Source: IDS-8 sp036381215
GTDB taxonomy: Bacteria; Pseudomonadota; Gammaproteobacteria; Steroidobacterales; Woeseiaceae
Reading direction: 5' to 3'
Length of the DNA stretch: 64,000 nt
Assembly (NCBI GenBank): GCA_036381215.1
Contig: DASVDF010000025.1
Span: forward strand, 36,281 to 100,280
The position numbers and the translations under genes were made by a program. Shown one piece after another: positions 51,706 through 59,730 of this stretch; the stretch's first letter is position 1, and every line of letters starts with the position of its first letter. The notes under the pieces are model-generated. The model worked only from the letters and a program-made list of their open reading frames with translations. It searched no databases and was not told where the DNA came from.

Positions 51706-52382
51706 CGCAGCTCCTCCATCGAGCCGGCCTCGTTCCGGTCCGGCAGCGTGCGGAAGATCTGCCCGTAGAGCAGGTAGAAGCGGCGCGCCGCGTGCACGAT
51801 GTCGGCGCGGTCGGCCGGATCTTCGAAGCGCTCCAGCAGCGACTCGAGGAACTGCACGTGCGTGGCGTCGATCGTGCCGTGCGACAGGAGATAACGGCAG
51901 GCGGTCTCCGGCAACCCCAGTGCACGCCGGATCGCATTCGCCGCTTCGGTCGCGAGCGCGACGCTGGTGCCTTCAAGCACGTACACCATCCCGAAGAACG
52001 CGGCGGGATTGCGGCGTGCGATCGTGTCGTGCGCGTAGGCCACCATCAGCTCGGTCGCGAGCGAAGGCTGCCCGTCGGAGGCGATCGCCGGATCGGCGCC
52101 GCAGTTCGCGATGTCGTCCAGTATCCACCGCTCGTGCCCGTACTCTTCCGCGATGTAGTGCGCGATGGCCTCCCGCAGCCACTCCTTGCCGTCGCTCAAG
52201 CGGGCGCCGCAGGCCATGAGCAGCGGCACCGTCTGCTGCACGTGGAAATACGCCTCGCGCAAATAGGCGACGTATTGCGCGCGCGTGATGTCGCCGCGCA
52301 ATGCGTCCCGGATGATCGGCGATTCGACAAGGAAGGCGCGCTCGGCACGGGTCGCGTCGGCGAGGGTCGTCATGAAGCTCAT
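51693..52382 (-). CDS. Heme-oxygenase-like iron-containing redox enzyme (HDO/TenA-like)
   Basis: 229 residues, all helical. Candidate metal ligands lie on the expected helices: E43 in YLREAYFHVQQ, H75/E79/H83 in AHYIAEEYGHERWI, a Glu in GMVYVLEGTSV, and D/H in HGTIDATHVQFLE. This pattern matches the heme-oxygenase-like diiron oxidases (the fold of UndA, CADD, SznF) and the related TenA/PqqC proteins. Start overlaps the ligase stop (ATGA). Likely oxidises or cleaves a substrate activated by the ligase. Confidence 0.8.
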   Translation of the reverse strand: MSFMTTLADATRAERAFLVESPIIRDALRGDITRAQYVAYLREAYFHVQQTVPLLMACGARLSDGKEWLREAIAHYIAEEYGHERWILDDIANCGADPAIASDGQPSLATELMVAYAHDTIARRNPAAFFGMVYVLEGTSVALATEAANAIRRALGLPETACRYLLSHGTIDATHVQFLESLLERFEDPADRADIVHAARRFYLLYGQIFRTLPDRNEAGSMEELRCVA

Positions 52383-53854
52383 TGCAGGTTCCGTGGCGAA
52401 GAGAAAGCGGAGTCGTCGGGCAGGTAGCGTGCGAGCACGGCGCCGCGGCGCGGTTTGCCGCTCGCGGTCGCGAGGCCATTGGCCGGTGTGAACGGCTCGT
52501 CGGCGACGATCCATGCACCGATGCGCGCGTAATCGGGGAGCCCGCGGTTGGCTTGTGCCACCGCGGCGGCGATGGCGGCCTGGCCGATGCCGGAGTGGGC
52601 GGGCACGACGATGGCCACGTTTTCGGGACGGCCTTCGCCGTGCACCACCGCCTGGACGATCGCGCCTTCGTGCAGCAGCAGGGCTTCCGGCCATTCCGGG
52701 GAGACGTTGCGGCCGAAGCTCGTGACGAACACGTTCTTGCTGCGCCCCGTGATGTACACGAAGCCGTCCTCGTCCACGCGGCCGAGGTCACCGGTGCTCA
52801 CCGGGGCTTCGCCGGCGAGCGGCGCCTCGCCGAGATAGCCGCGCATCGAGCGCCCGCGGACGAGGAGCTCGCCGTCATCGCTGGCGTCGATCCGGATGCC
52901 CGGCAGTGGCCGTCCGACGCTGCCGCGCCGGTACGCCCCCGGCCGATTGCAGGCCACCACGGAGTGGCACTCGGACAGCCCGTAACCCTGGAACGCCGGG
53001 ATGCCGGCGGCGTGCGCGGCATCGATGTCGGCGTCGGCGACGCGGCCGCCGCCCACCGCGGCGAAGCGGAGCGGATTGTCGTTCCACCCCGCGGCGGCGC
53101 GCGTGAGCGCCTTCAGCACCTGCGGCAACAGGATGACTGAATGCGCACCCGTGCGGTCGATGGCGTGCCTCAAGGCCGGCCCGTCCACCGAGCTCGAGCC
53201 GCCGATCCCCACCGCGGCCAGCGGCGGAACGTGCACCGTCGCGCCGAGCAGCAGCGCGGTGTACACGCCCGCCACGTTCTCCAGCAGCGTCGCGAGCGGC
53301 AGCACGCACAGATGCTGGCGGATCCCGAGATCCCGCAGCATCTGCGCGAGCCCGATCGCGGTCCGTTCGATGCCTTCGCGCCCCAGGCACACGCCCTTCG
53401 GCTCGCCGGTGCTGCCCGACGTGAAGGTCACCTTCGCGATCCCCTCACCGGCGCTCGCGAGCGTGCGCTCACGCCGGTACCACGCGAGCGATCCGGACGC
53501 TTCGCCCGTCGCAACGAACCCGCTGCCTTGCGGCAGGCCCGCGCGGTCGGCCAGCAGCGTGTCGAGCGGGGCCGCGCGCAGGAGGTGCGACACCTGCGCG
53601 GGGCTGAAGAACGGCGGGACGGGGACCACCGTCGCGCCGCTGGCGAGACCCGCGAGATCGGCGATGATCCAGTCGATGCCGTTCTCCGCAAGCAGCGCAA
53701 TTGCGCGTGCGTTCGCGCTCCGCAGCCGCCCCGCGAGCGCGTGGACCTGCTCGGCCAGCTCGCCGTAGGACAGGGCGCCATCGGCGCCGACCAATGCCGC
53801 CGTCCCGCGCGTGCCACGCCGCGCACGCCACAGCGCATCGATGATTGCGGACAC
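52379..53854 (-). CDS. AMP-forming acyl-CoA synthetase/ligase
   Basis: 491 residues. ANL-superfamily adenylating enzyme: P-loop VTFTSGSTGEPKG at about 142-154, GYGLSECHSVVAC (A5-like, Ser in place of Thr), and VSTGDLGRVDEDGFVYITGR with the hinge. The C-terminal domain is short, and the final catalytic Lys may lie in the NGLATASGKPRRG segment. GTG chosen; it lies 5 bases after the upstream stop with GAGCTCC before it. Probably activates a fatty or other carboxylic acid. Confidence 0.85.
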   Translation of the reverse strand: MSAIIDALWRARRGTRGTAALVGADGALSYGELAEQVHALAGRLRSANARAIALLAENGIDWIIADLAGLASGATVVPVPPFFSPAQVSHLLRAAPLDTLLADRAGLPQGSGFVATGEASGSLAWYRRERTLASAGEGIAKVTFTSGSTGEPKGVCLGREGIERTAIGLAQMLRDLGIRQHLCVLPLATLLENVAGVYTALLLGATVHVPPLAAVGIGGSSSVDGPALRHAIDRTGAHSVILLPQVLKALTRAAAGWNDNPLRFAAVGGGRVADADIDAAHAAGIPAFQGYGLSECHSVVACNRPGAYRRGSVGRPLPGIRIDASDDGELLVRGRSMRGYLGEAPLAGEAPVSTGDLGRVDEDGFVYITGRSKNVFVTSFGRNVSPEWPEALLLHEGAIVQAVVHGEGRPENVAIVVPAHSGIGQAAIAAAVAQANRGLPDYARIGAWIVADEPFTPANGLATASGKPRRGAVLARYLPDDSAFSSPRNLQ

Positions 53855-53859
53855 GGAGC

Positions 53860-54537
53860 TCAGTCGACTGCGACGAGAACCCGCCCGCAGTTCCGGCGGG
53901 CGGCGCACCATGCCCCGCCCGGGTCATTGAGCTTGCCGACCACCACCTGCGGCTGCCGCGCGTAATAGCTCCCCCATGCATCGGGCGCGCGACGGACGCA
54001 GTCCTCGCTTGCGGTGGCGATGACCAGGCCGCGGAGTCCGGCGCCTTCGAGCAGCCGGCGTATGCTCCGCGTCGCCGTAAACGCGATCCACGCATGGCCA
54101 CGATCGCGAAGCAAAGGCACCAGTCGATTGAACATCGCGGCGGCGCCGGCCGGATCGTCGATGACGAACTGCCCGACTTCGACGATGTCGGCGCGGGACA
54201 CCGGCGAGCGCACGAGATTGCCGATGAGCTGCTCGACGGGCCGCTCGAGATAGGCTTCGAGGTAGAGCGGCTCCTCGGCCGCGGGGCGGAAGCCGAGCAC
54301 GCCGGTCACCATTGCGTCCTCGTAGTTCAGCAGGTAAGGCATGAATGCCGAGATGCGAGCCCCGAAATGTCTGGCGAAACCCCGCCGGATCCTTTCCTCC
54401 ACGGCGGGCCGCGACGGGGAGTCCCGGTCGACGAGCTCGAACCGAGCCTGGGGCGCTGGCCCCTGCGCGTAGTACGCGCGGGCCGACATTTCCTTGCTCA
54501 AGACGGCTCCATCCGTTGGCGGGTCGAGCCCGGACAT
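53860..54537 (-). CDS. Thermostable-hemolysin family protein
   Basis: 225 residues. RIRRGFARHFGARISAFMPY, then YLEAYLERPVEQLIGNL, VSRADIVEVGQFVID and FTATRSIRRLLEGAGL match the family named after Vibrio thermostable (delta) hemolysin. The layout resembles GNAT-like N-acyltransferases more than a secreted toxin, and there is no signal peptide. First gene of a five-gene operon with ligase, diiron enzyme and SDR, which argues for a biosynthetic enzyme. Confidence 0.82.
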   Translation of the reverse strand: MSGLDPPTDGAVLSKEMSARAYYAQGPAPQARFELVDRDSPSRPAVEERIRRGFARHFGARISAFMPYLLNYEDAMVTGVLGFRPAAEEPLYLEAYLERPVEQLIGNLVRSPVSRADIVEVGQFVIDDPAGAAAMFNRLVPLLRDRGHAWIAFTATRSIRRLLEGAGLRGLVIATASEDCVRRAPDAWGSYYARQPQVVVGKLNDPGGAWCAARRNCGRVLVAVD

Positions 54538-54622
54538 CCGGGCATACCGTCAGACGGAGCGCGATCGGAAATCCTTCGGGCGTACGTGTCGCGTTTCGGA
54601 GACGCGCCGGCGGCCGCGCGCT

Positions 54623-54638
54623 ACGGTTGCACAACCGT
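54623..54638. promoter_or_regulatory. 16-bp palindrome in the divergent region
   Basis: ACGGTTG-CA-CAACCGT, a 7-2-7 perfect inverted repeat between the hemolysin-family operon and receptor 4, about 86 bp and 74 bp from their start codons. It is operator-like; no regulator gene is adjacent. Confidence 0.5.
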
Positions 54639-54711
54639 TGCGCCTCGCTGATACTCGCGCGCCTCGAAGCCTGTCAGGGGGGCACATGCGCATGCAACAG
54701 CGGCCGCGGGG

Positions 54712-56538
54712 GTGCACGCGCGGCACCGGGTGCGACACGGCGTGATTCACCTCTTGCTCGCCGCCGTCGTCGCGGCCGATCCCGCGGCAGCGGAGATCGT
54801 CGTCAGCGCGAGCCCGGTTGCCAACGTGCAGCCGGCCGGCAGCTTTCCGGTGATCGCGACCGCCTTGCGTTATGACCCGCGCACCGAGCTCCAGTCACGC
54901 GGCATTCCCGAAGGCCAGGCGGACATCGCGGTGCGCGGCGGCGTGTTCGACAACACCGGCATTGCCGTCGGCGCCGTCACCCTCATGGATCCGCAGACGG
55001 GCCACTACACCGCCGAATTGCCGATCGATCCGGCCTCACTCTCGCCACCAAGGGTCCTGACCGGCATCGACAACGCGCTCGGCGGCTTCAACTCGAACGT
55101 CGCCACGATCGCGTACCGCCTTGCACCTGTCGATGCCAGCGGCGCGCTCGCGCTCGGCACGGGCAGCGATGCGCTGCGCTACCAGGCCCTGCGCATCGCC
55201 GGCACGCACGCGAGCGCTTCCGGCGCCGGGCTCGGCGCCGCCGCGTCGGTCGCCTTCTCGAGCGGCGACGGCAGCCGGGCCTTCGGCGATCACGACTTCG
55301 CGCGTTACAACCTGCATGTGCAGCGCTCGACGGAGGCAACGCAGAGCGACGTCGTCGTCGCCTGGCAGGACAAGTTCTACGGCTGGCCCGGCGCATACAC
55401 GGGCTTTGCGAACCTGCCGGAAACGGATCGCACGCGAACGTCTCTCATGCTCGCGAACCATCGCGTCGAGCTCGATCGCGGCTGGCTGGAGATAGGAGCC
55501 TATCGGCGGCGCCTCGAGGACGACTACGACTTCGACCGCACGACGCAGGAGTCCGGCGTCCCCGGTGCGTTCGAGCACGAGACGCTCGTCTCTGCGCTGG
55601 GCTTCCAGGGACTGCTGCGGGCCGGTCGCATCGACTGGCGCTTCGGCGGCCAGCTCACCGCCGACGAGCTGGTGCGCTCGACGGATCTCACGAACGGGGA
55701 TTTCGACAGCCGTCGCTATGTGAAGCTCGCCGTCGTGCCGTCGTTTGCGCTGTACGAGTCCGATGACCGCCGCGTGACGTTGCGCACCGGTGCGACGCTC
55801 GATCGCTCCAGTCGCGACGGCGGTGCCGTATCGCCGCTCGCCGGCATCGCGCTCGAGCGCGGTGCTTTCATCGTCGGTCTCGATTACGCGGTGACGACAC
55901 AGGTGCCCGGTTACACCGCGTTGAAGTCCGGCCCTTCCGGGCTGTTCGGCGGCAATCCCGGGCTGGGGCGCGAAACGGCGCGCCAGCTCGCCTTGTCTCT
56001 CCAGTACCACGCTGGCGAGAGCCGCGCCATACTGACGCTGTTCCGGCGCGAGGACGCCGATCTCGTCGACTGGACCTACAGCCGGACGTCGCCCTTCGCG
56101 CGCCAGGCGAACCCGGTCGACGACGAGGTGCTGGGCATCGAGGCGCTGCTCGCGCGGCGCTGGGAGCGCGTCGAGCTCGCCGGCGGCTACACGTGGCTCG
56201 ACAAGGACGCGGACTTCGGTTCCGCGGCGCTGGACGCGAGCTTCTATGCACTCAATTACGCGCGGCACCGGGCGACGCTAGCGGCGACCTGGCGCTGGAC
56301 CGAGCGCGTGATCTTGCGCCTCGATTCCGAGTACCGCGTGCAGCGCGACAACCCGCTGCGCACGAACGGCGACGAGGCGTTGCTCGCGTCCGCGAGCATC
56401 GCCTGGGAGCCGCCGGACGGCGACGGCTTCGCAATCGCGCTCATCGCCGACAACCTCACGGACGACGATTACCAGCAATTCCCCGGCACCCCCGCCGTCG
56501 GCCGCCAGCTCGCCCTGAACCTCGGCTACACCTGGTAA
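54712..56538 (+). CDS. TonB-dependent outer membrane receptor 4 (short type)
   Basis: 608 residues from a GTG. A signal peptide (GVIHLLLAAVVAADPAAA) leads into EIVVSASPV. The plug contains SRGIPEGQADIAVRGGVFDN, and the barrel ends NLGYTW with a terminal aromatic. Much shorter than the other three receptors, closer to vitamin B12/metal-type receptors. The GTG lacks a good ribosome site. A better one (GGGGGG before ATG at 54686) lies in another frame just before a G run, so a frameshift or a different start is possible. Confidence 0.82.
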   Translation: MHARHRVRHGVIHLLLAAVVAADPAAAEIVVSASPVANVQPAGSFPVIATALRYDPRTELQSRGIPEGQADIAVRGGVFDNTGIAVGAVTLMDPQTGHYTAELPIDPASLSPPRVLTGIDNALGGFNSNVATIAYRLAPVDASGALALGTGSDALRYQALRIAGTHASASGAGLGAAASVAFSSGDGSRAFGDHDFARYNLHVQRSTEATQSDVVVAWQDKFYGWPGAYTGFANLPETDRTRTSLMLANHRVELDRGWLEIGAYRRRLEDDYDFDRTTQESGVPGAFEHETLVSALGFQGLLRAGRIDWRFGGQLTADELVRSTDLTNGDFDSRRYVKLAVVPSFALYESDDRRVTLRTGATLDRSSRDGGAVSPLAGIALERGAFIVGLDYAVTTQVPGYTALKSGPSGLFGGNPGLGRETARQLALSLQYHAGESRAILTLFRREDADLVDWTYSRTSPFARQANPVDDEVLGIEALLARRWERVELAGGYTWLDKDADFGSAALDASFYALNYARHRATLAATWRWTERVILRLDSEYRVQRDNPLRTNGDEALLASASIAWEPPDGDGFAIALIADNLTDDDYQQFPGTPAVGRQLALNLGYTW

Positions 56539-56564
56539 CCGGCCCGCGTGCCGGCCATCCCGCT

Positions 56565-56588
56565 GTAGGAGCGCGCATTGCGCGCGAT
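56565..56588 (+). repeat. REP element, copy r
   Basis: REP unit, plus orientation, intact GTAG, 26 bp after the receptor 4 stop. Single copy. Confidence 0.85.
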
Positions 56589-56687
56589 GAAACGCCGGCC
56601 TGCCGCGACCGTTGCAGCGTTGGACCGTCCGCGATGCACCACGTCCTTCAGGTTGACGTTGGGTTGCGGTTGCGTTAGGGTTGCGGC

Positions 56688-57146
56688 ATGAGCCGTCCCG
56701 CCCTCAAGCTGCACCTGACGGATCTCGATCCGCGCGAAGCCGCCGCCACGCTCGCGGCCGAGCAGCGCGACGACCGCGGCTGGCTGGACGAGTTCGCCGA
56801 ATCCCTGGACCGCCATCGCGCCGCCCAGTCCTTCGCGCGCGTGCTCTCCGTCTGGGACCTGAGCCGCTCGGAGGCGGCACGCTGCTTCGGCGTGTCGCGG
56901 CAGGCGCTCAGCAAATGGCTGCGGCAGGGCGTGCCCGCCGAGCGCGCCGAAGCCATCGCCGATCTCGCCGCGGCCACCGACCTGCTCGTGCATTACCTGA
57001 AGCGCGAGCGCATTCCGGCCGTGGTGCGGCGTCCGGTGCCCGAGCTCGGCAGCCGCTCGCTTCTCGATCTGCTCGCCGCCGGGGACACACGCGCCCTGCT
57101 CCGCGCCACCCGCGACATGTTCCGCTTCGCGGAGGCGCACGGCTAG
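56688..57146 (+). CDS. Xre/MbcA/ParS-type antitoxin
   Basis: 152 residues. Residues ~50-85 (SRSEAARCFGVSRQALSKWL) form a helix-turn-helix. The C-terminal VVRRPVPELGSRSLLDLLAA followed by GDTRALLRATRDMF is the MbcA/ParS/Xre toxin-binding domain. It would bind and neutralise the RES protein encoded 112 bp downstream and autorepress the operon. Confidence 0.82.
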   Translation: MSRPALKLHLTDLDPREAAATLAAEQRDDRGWLDEFAESLDRHRAAQSFARVLSVWDLSRSEAARCFGVSRQALSKWLRQGVPAERAEAIADLAAATDLLVHYLKRERIPAVVRRPVPELGSRSLLDLLAAGDTRALLRATRDMFRFAEAHG

Positions 57147-57258
57147 GTGATCCGCGGGTGAGCACTCACATGCCGCTGACGGAAGCGGCTGGCGGGGCGT
57201 GTCCGTGCGGGCGGCGCCGGGCGGCGGAAGTCCCTTCCCCGGTGCGCGGAGCGTCGGC

Positions 57259-57801
57259 ATGCCGCTGAAGCGTGAGCGACTTCCTGATGGCTGGACGTGG
57301 TGGCGCATCGCCGATCCCACGTGGGAGAACCCGCTCGACCCGGATTTCGCCGCGGAGTGCGGCGGCCGCTGGAACCCGCCGGACAGCTTTCCGACTTTGT
57401 ATCTGAACGAGGACCACCTGACCGCGCGCCTGAACCTGCGCGCGTTCATCGCGCGCTGGCCGTACGAGCCCGAGGACCTGCGGCCCGAACATGCGCCGGT
57501 GCTGGTTGGCGCCCGCCTGCCGCGCGCGCAGGACGTGTGCGACGTGCACACACCGGCCGGCGTGCGCGGTGCAGGATTGCCGGCAACCTACCCGCGGGAC
57601 CGCGAGGGCCGCATCGTGCCGCGCACGAAATGCCAGCCGATCGGTATGCGCGTGAAGAAGCTCGGCCTGCGCGGCGTGCGCGCCCGCTGCGCGCAGACTC
57701 CCGACGGGGAAGGACGTGACCTCGGGTGGTTTCCCGCGACCGCCAGAAGCACGGCCACACGCACCGACACGTTGCCGTTCGACCGCTGGTACTGGTCGTA
57801 A
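57259..57801 (+). CDS. RES-domain toxin
   Basis: 180 residues. RES-domain pattern: R16 in TWWRIADP, GGRWNPPDSF (R37) and Y48 in TLYLNEDHLTARLNL. RES toxins such as MbcT and P. putida Res degrade NAD+. At the position where many RES proteins have a catalytic Glu this chain has N59, so it belongs to a variant subgroup or has altered activity. Start set by GGAG 7 bases upstream; a GTG at 57199 would lengthen it by 20 residues. Confidence 0.78.
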   Translation: MPLKRERLPDGWTWWRIADPTWENPLDPDFAAECGGRWNPPDSFPTLYLNEDHLTARLNLRAFIARWPYEPEDLRPEHAPVLVGARLPRAQDVCDVHTPAGVRGAGLPATYPRDREGRIVPRTKCQPIGMRVKKLGLRGVRARCAQTPDGEGRDLGWFPATARSTATRTDTLPFDRWYWS

Positions 57802-57872
57802 CCGAAGTGCCTTCGTTCGTTCGCGCGCGAGAGGGCTCAGAAAGCTCACAGTCGGGTGAGGCGGCATCGCCG

Positions 57873-57896
57873 GTCGCGCGCGACGCGCGCTCCTGC
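57873..57896 (-). repeat. REP element, copy s
   Basis: REP unit, minus orientation, head GCAG, in the region after the RES gene. Confidence 0.8.
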
Positions 57897-57917
57897 ACGG
57901 GGGCAGGTGCGGTTCTC

Positions 57918-57926
57918 TGGCATAAC
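57918..57926 (+). promoter_or_regulatory. Putative extended -10 element upstream of the CHRD gene
   Basis: TGGCATAAC, the same nonamer as upstream of receptor 1, 157 bp before the CHRD start codon. No -35 was identified. Confidence 0.3.
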
Positions 57927-57978
57927 GTAATCGAATAAGCCAGCCGGCGACTCGCGGGTGAGCTAGGCTTGAAGCATT

Positions 57979-58024
57979 CCCGCACCGCGGGCGCTTCAGT
58001 ACTCGGCAGCGCCCGCGGTGCGGG
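57979..58024 (+). terminator. Strong terminator- or attenuator-like hairpin before the CHRD gene
   Basis: Perfect 16-bp arms CCCGCACCGCGGGCGC / GCGCCCGCGGTGCGGG around a 14-nt loop, followed by TTTCGTTT. It could end the Xre-RES transcript or attenuate the CHRD transcript if that starts at the upstream -10 element. Confidence 0.7.
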
Positions 58025-58082
58025 TTTCGTTTGGGCGCCCAGCCGACCGGCCGCTGCGAGAACAGCGGCAGGAGGCAAGCGC

Positions 58083-58718
58083 ATGAGATCGCTGGCCGGC
58101 CTCAAGGCCATTTCCACCGCACTTCCGCTCTCCCTCGTCGGCGTGTTCGGCTTCGCGTATGCGGATGACGACGAGGACTTCGAGGCCACGCTGTCGGGCG
58201 ACCAGGAAGTCGTGGTCGACGACCAGGATGTCTTCGTACCTGGCGGCACGGGCAGCGGCGCCCGCGGCCGGATCGACGCGGACTTCAACGCCCCGTACAC
58301 GGTGCTCGACGTGCATCTCGTGATCGAAGGGCTGACCAACACCTTTGCCGCGGCACACTTTCACTGCGGACCGCCAGGCGCGAACGGCCCGATCGTGTTC
58401 GGGCTGGTCAATCCCGGCCGGCTCACGTTCGACGGGGTCGCGGTTGTCGGCAGGCTGACCAACGCCGACTACACCGGAGAGGATTGCACCGAAATCATCG
58501 GCAGGCCGGTGAACAACCTGGTCTCACTCGCATTCGCGATGCGCGATGGCCTGGTCTACGCGAACGTGCACACCGACACGTTTCCGAACGGCGAGATCCG
58601 CGGGCAAATGCTGGACGACGCCGACGATGACGACGATGACGATCCCACGACGCCCGACGAAGACGGCGACGATGACGACGATGACGACGGCCTGGATGAC
58701 AACGGCGGCGACGACTGA
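58083..58718 (+). CDS. CHRD-domain exported protein with acidic tail
   Basis: 211 residues. A signal peptide (about 1-26, ending AYA) is followed by one CHRD domain: FEATLSGDQEV, LDVHLVIEGLTNTFAAAHFH, GPPGANGPIVFGLVNP and VYANVHTDTFPNGEIRGQML. The last ~40 residues are almost only Asp with Thr/Gly/Pro breaks, resembling a calcium-binding or solubilising tail. ATG has AGGAGG 8 bases upstream. The role of bacterial CHRD proteins is unclear. Confidence 0.87.
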   Translation: MRSLAGLKAISTALPLSLVGVFGFAYADDDEDFEATLSGDQEVVVDDQDVFVPGGTGSGARGRIDADFNAPYTVLDVHLVIEGLTNTFAAAHFHCGPPGANGPIVFGLVNPGRLTFDGVAVVGRLTNADYTGEDCTEIIGRPVNNLVSLAFAMRDGLVYANVHTDTFPNGEIRGQMLDDADDDDDDDPTTPDEDGDDDDDDDGLDDNGGDD

Positions 58719-58935
58719 GGGAGCCTGAGCGTCACGGCCAGCCTCTCGGCTGGCGGTGCATCGCGCCGCGACCCGCGGCAAGCGCGCATCCCGCTGTTGA
58801 CGTTTGTCACCCGGCGCGCCCGGCCGGGCCTACACTTATTGTACCCGGCGCCAAAAGCCGGAAATCCGACTCCCAGGCCGGCCGGGTTGCTCGGCGTTTT
58901 CACCGGAAAACGCTCCATTCAGCGGGGGTACGGAG

Positions 58936-59730
58936 ATGAAAGTTCAGGCCGCCGCCGTCCCTGATGTGCACACACCGTCGGCGATCGCTGCTCCCGGCAG
59001 GCTTGCCCGGTACGCCGATCTGCACAAGTGGATGATCATTCCGATGATCGTCATGCAGGTCGGGATCTTCACCGATTACTGGGGCGACTTCGCGGAGAAC
59101 GCATGGGCGGTGCACGTGCATTACGTGATCGCCACGCTCTGGTACCTGTTCCTGATCATCCAGCCGTACTACGCGACCCACGGAGCGTTGCCGAGGCACC
59201 GCACCAACGGGATCATCGGCATGTTCCTGGCCGGCGGTGTGGGGCTCACCGCGCTCAGCATGCTGCACAGGGACATGGTGACCGCCGAGCGGACGCTGCA
59301 ATTCCCCGAACGGTTCGGCCCGATCGGGCCGTGGTTCTTCTACGGTGTCGCGGTCACCGAAATCGTCCTGATAACGGCCTTCATCTATGCCGTGCTGCAA
59401 GGCATCCTGCACCGAAAGGAAACCGAGCATCATGCATGGTGGCTCGTCTCCACGGTCTTCATCATCATGATGCCTGCTCTCGGCAGGGGGCTGCAGCTGG
59501 CGTGGTTCAGGATCGTTGGGTTTGACTCGGTGACCGACGTGATGGCGCCGATCTACGTTTCGGTGTTGATCATCATTGCGCTCACCTTCTGGGCCGCACA
59601 CCGGTACGGGCGGATCCGCCACCCCGCAACGTTTGTCGCGGTCGGCGCCAACCTGTTCACGTTCTTCATGGCGCCCGTCGGCAGGTCGCAAGCCGTGCAG
59701 ACGATCCTGCCCATGATCATCAAGGGATAG
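58936..59730 (+). CDS. Polytopic membrane protein of unknown function
   Basis: 264 residues with about seven hydrophobic helices (WMIIPMIVMQVGIF, VIATLWYLFLIIQPYY, GIIGMFLAGGVGLTAL, VAVTEIVLITAFIYAV, WWLVSTVFIIMMPAL and two more). Several His residues flank helices (HVHYV, YATHG, RKETEHHAWW), which could bind metal or haem. This vaguely resembles DUF2306-like proteins, but I cannot assign it. ATG is preceded by GGGGG. Its end overlaps the lhr gene tail to tail by 11 bp. Confidence 0.72.
   Translation: MKVQAAAVPDVHTPSAIAAPGRLARYADLHKWMIIPMIVMQVGIFTDYWGDFAENAWAVHVHYVIATLWYLFLIIQPYYATHGALPRHRTNGIIGMFLAGGVGLTALSMLHRDMVTAERTLQFPERFGPIGPWFFYGVAVTEIVLITAFIYAVLQGILHRKETEHHAWWLVSTVFIIMMPALGRGLQLAWFRIVGFDSVTDVMAPIYVSVLIIIALTFWAAHRYGRIRHPATFVAVGANLFTFFMAPVGRSQAVQTILPMIIKG

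Noticed and set aside
53860..54537. Thermostable hemolysin as a secreted toxin
   Set aside because: It has no signal peptide, and operon partners are enzymes of small-molecule chemistry. The family name is kept only as a label.
1371..57896. Recurring 24-bp repeats as a possible CRISPR array
   Set aside because: Copies are scattered over 56 kb in both orientations, are hairpins with GTAG heads, and have no regular spacers; they are REP elements.
58797..58836. TTGACG and TACACT as a promoter for the membrane protein gene
   Set aside because: The spacing is 28 bp, far too long for sigma70, and no alternative pair was convincing.
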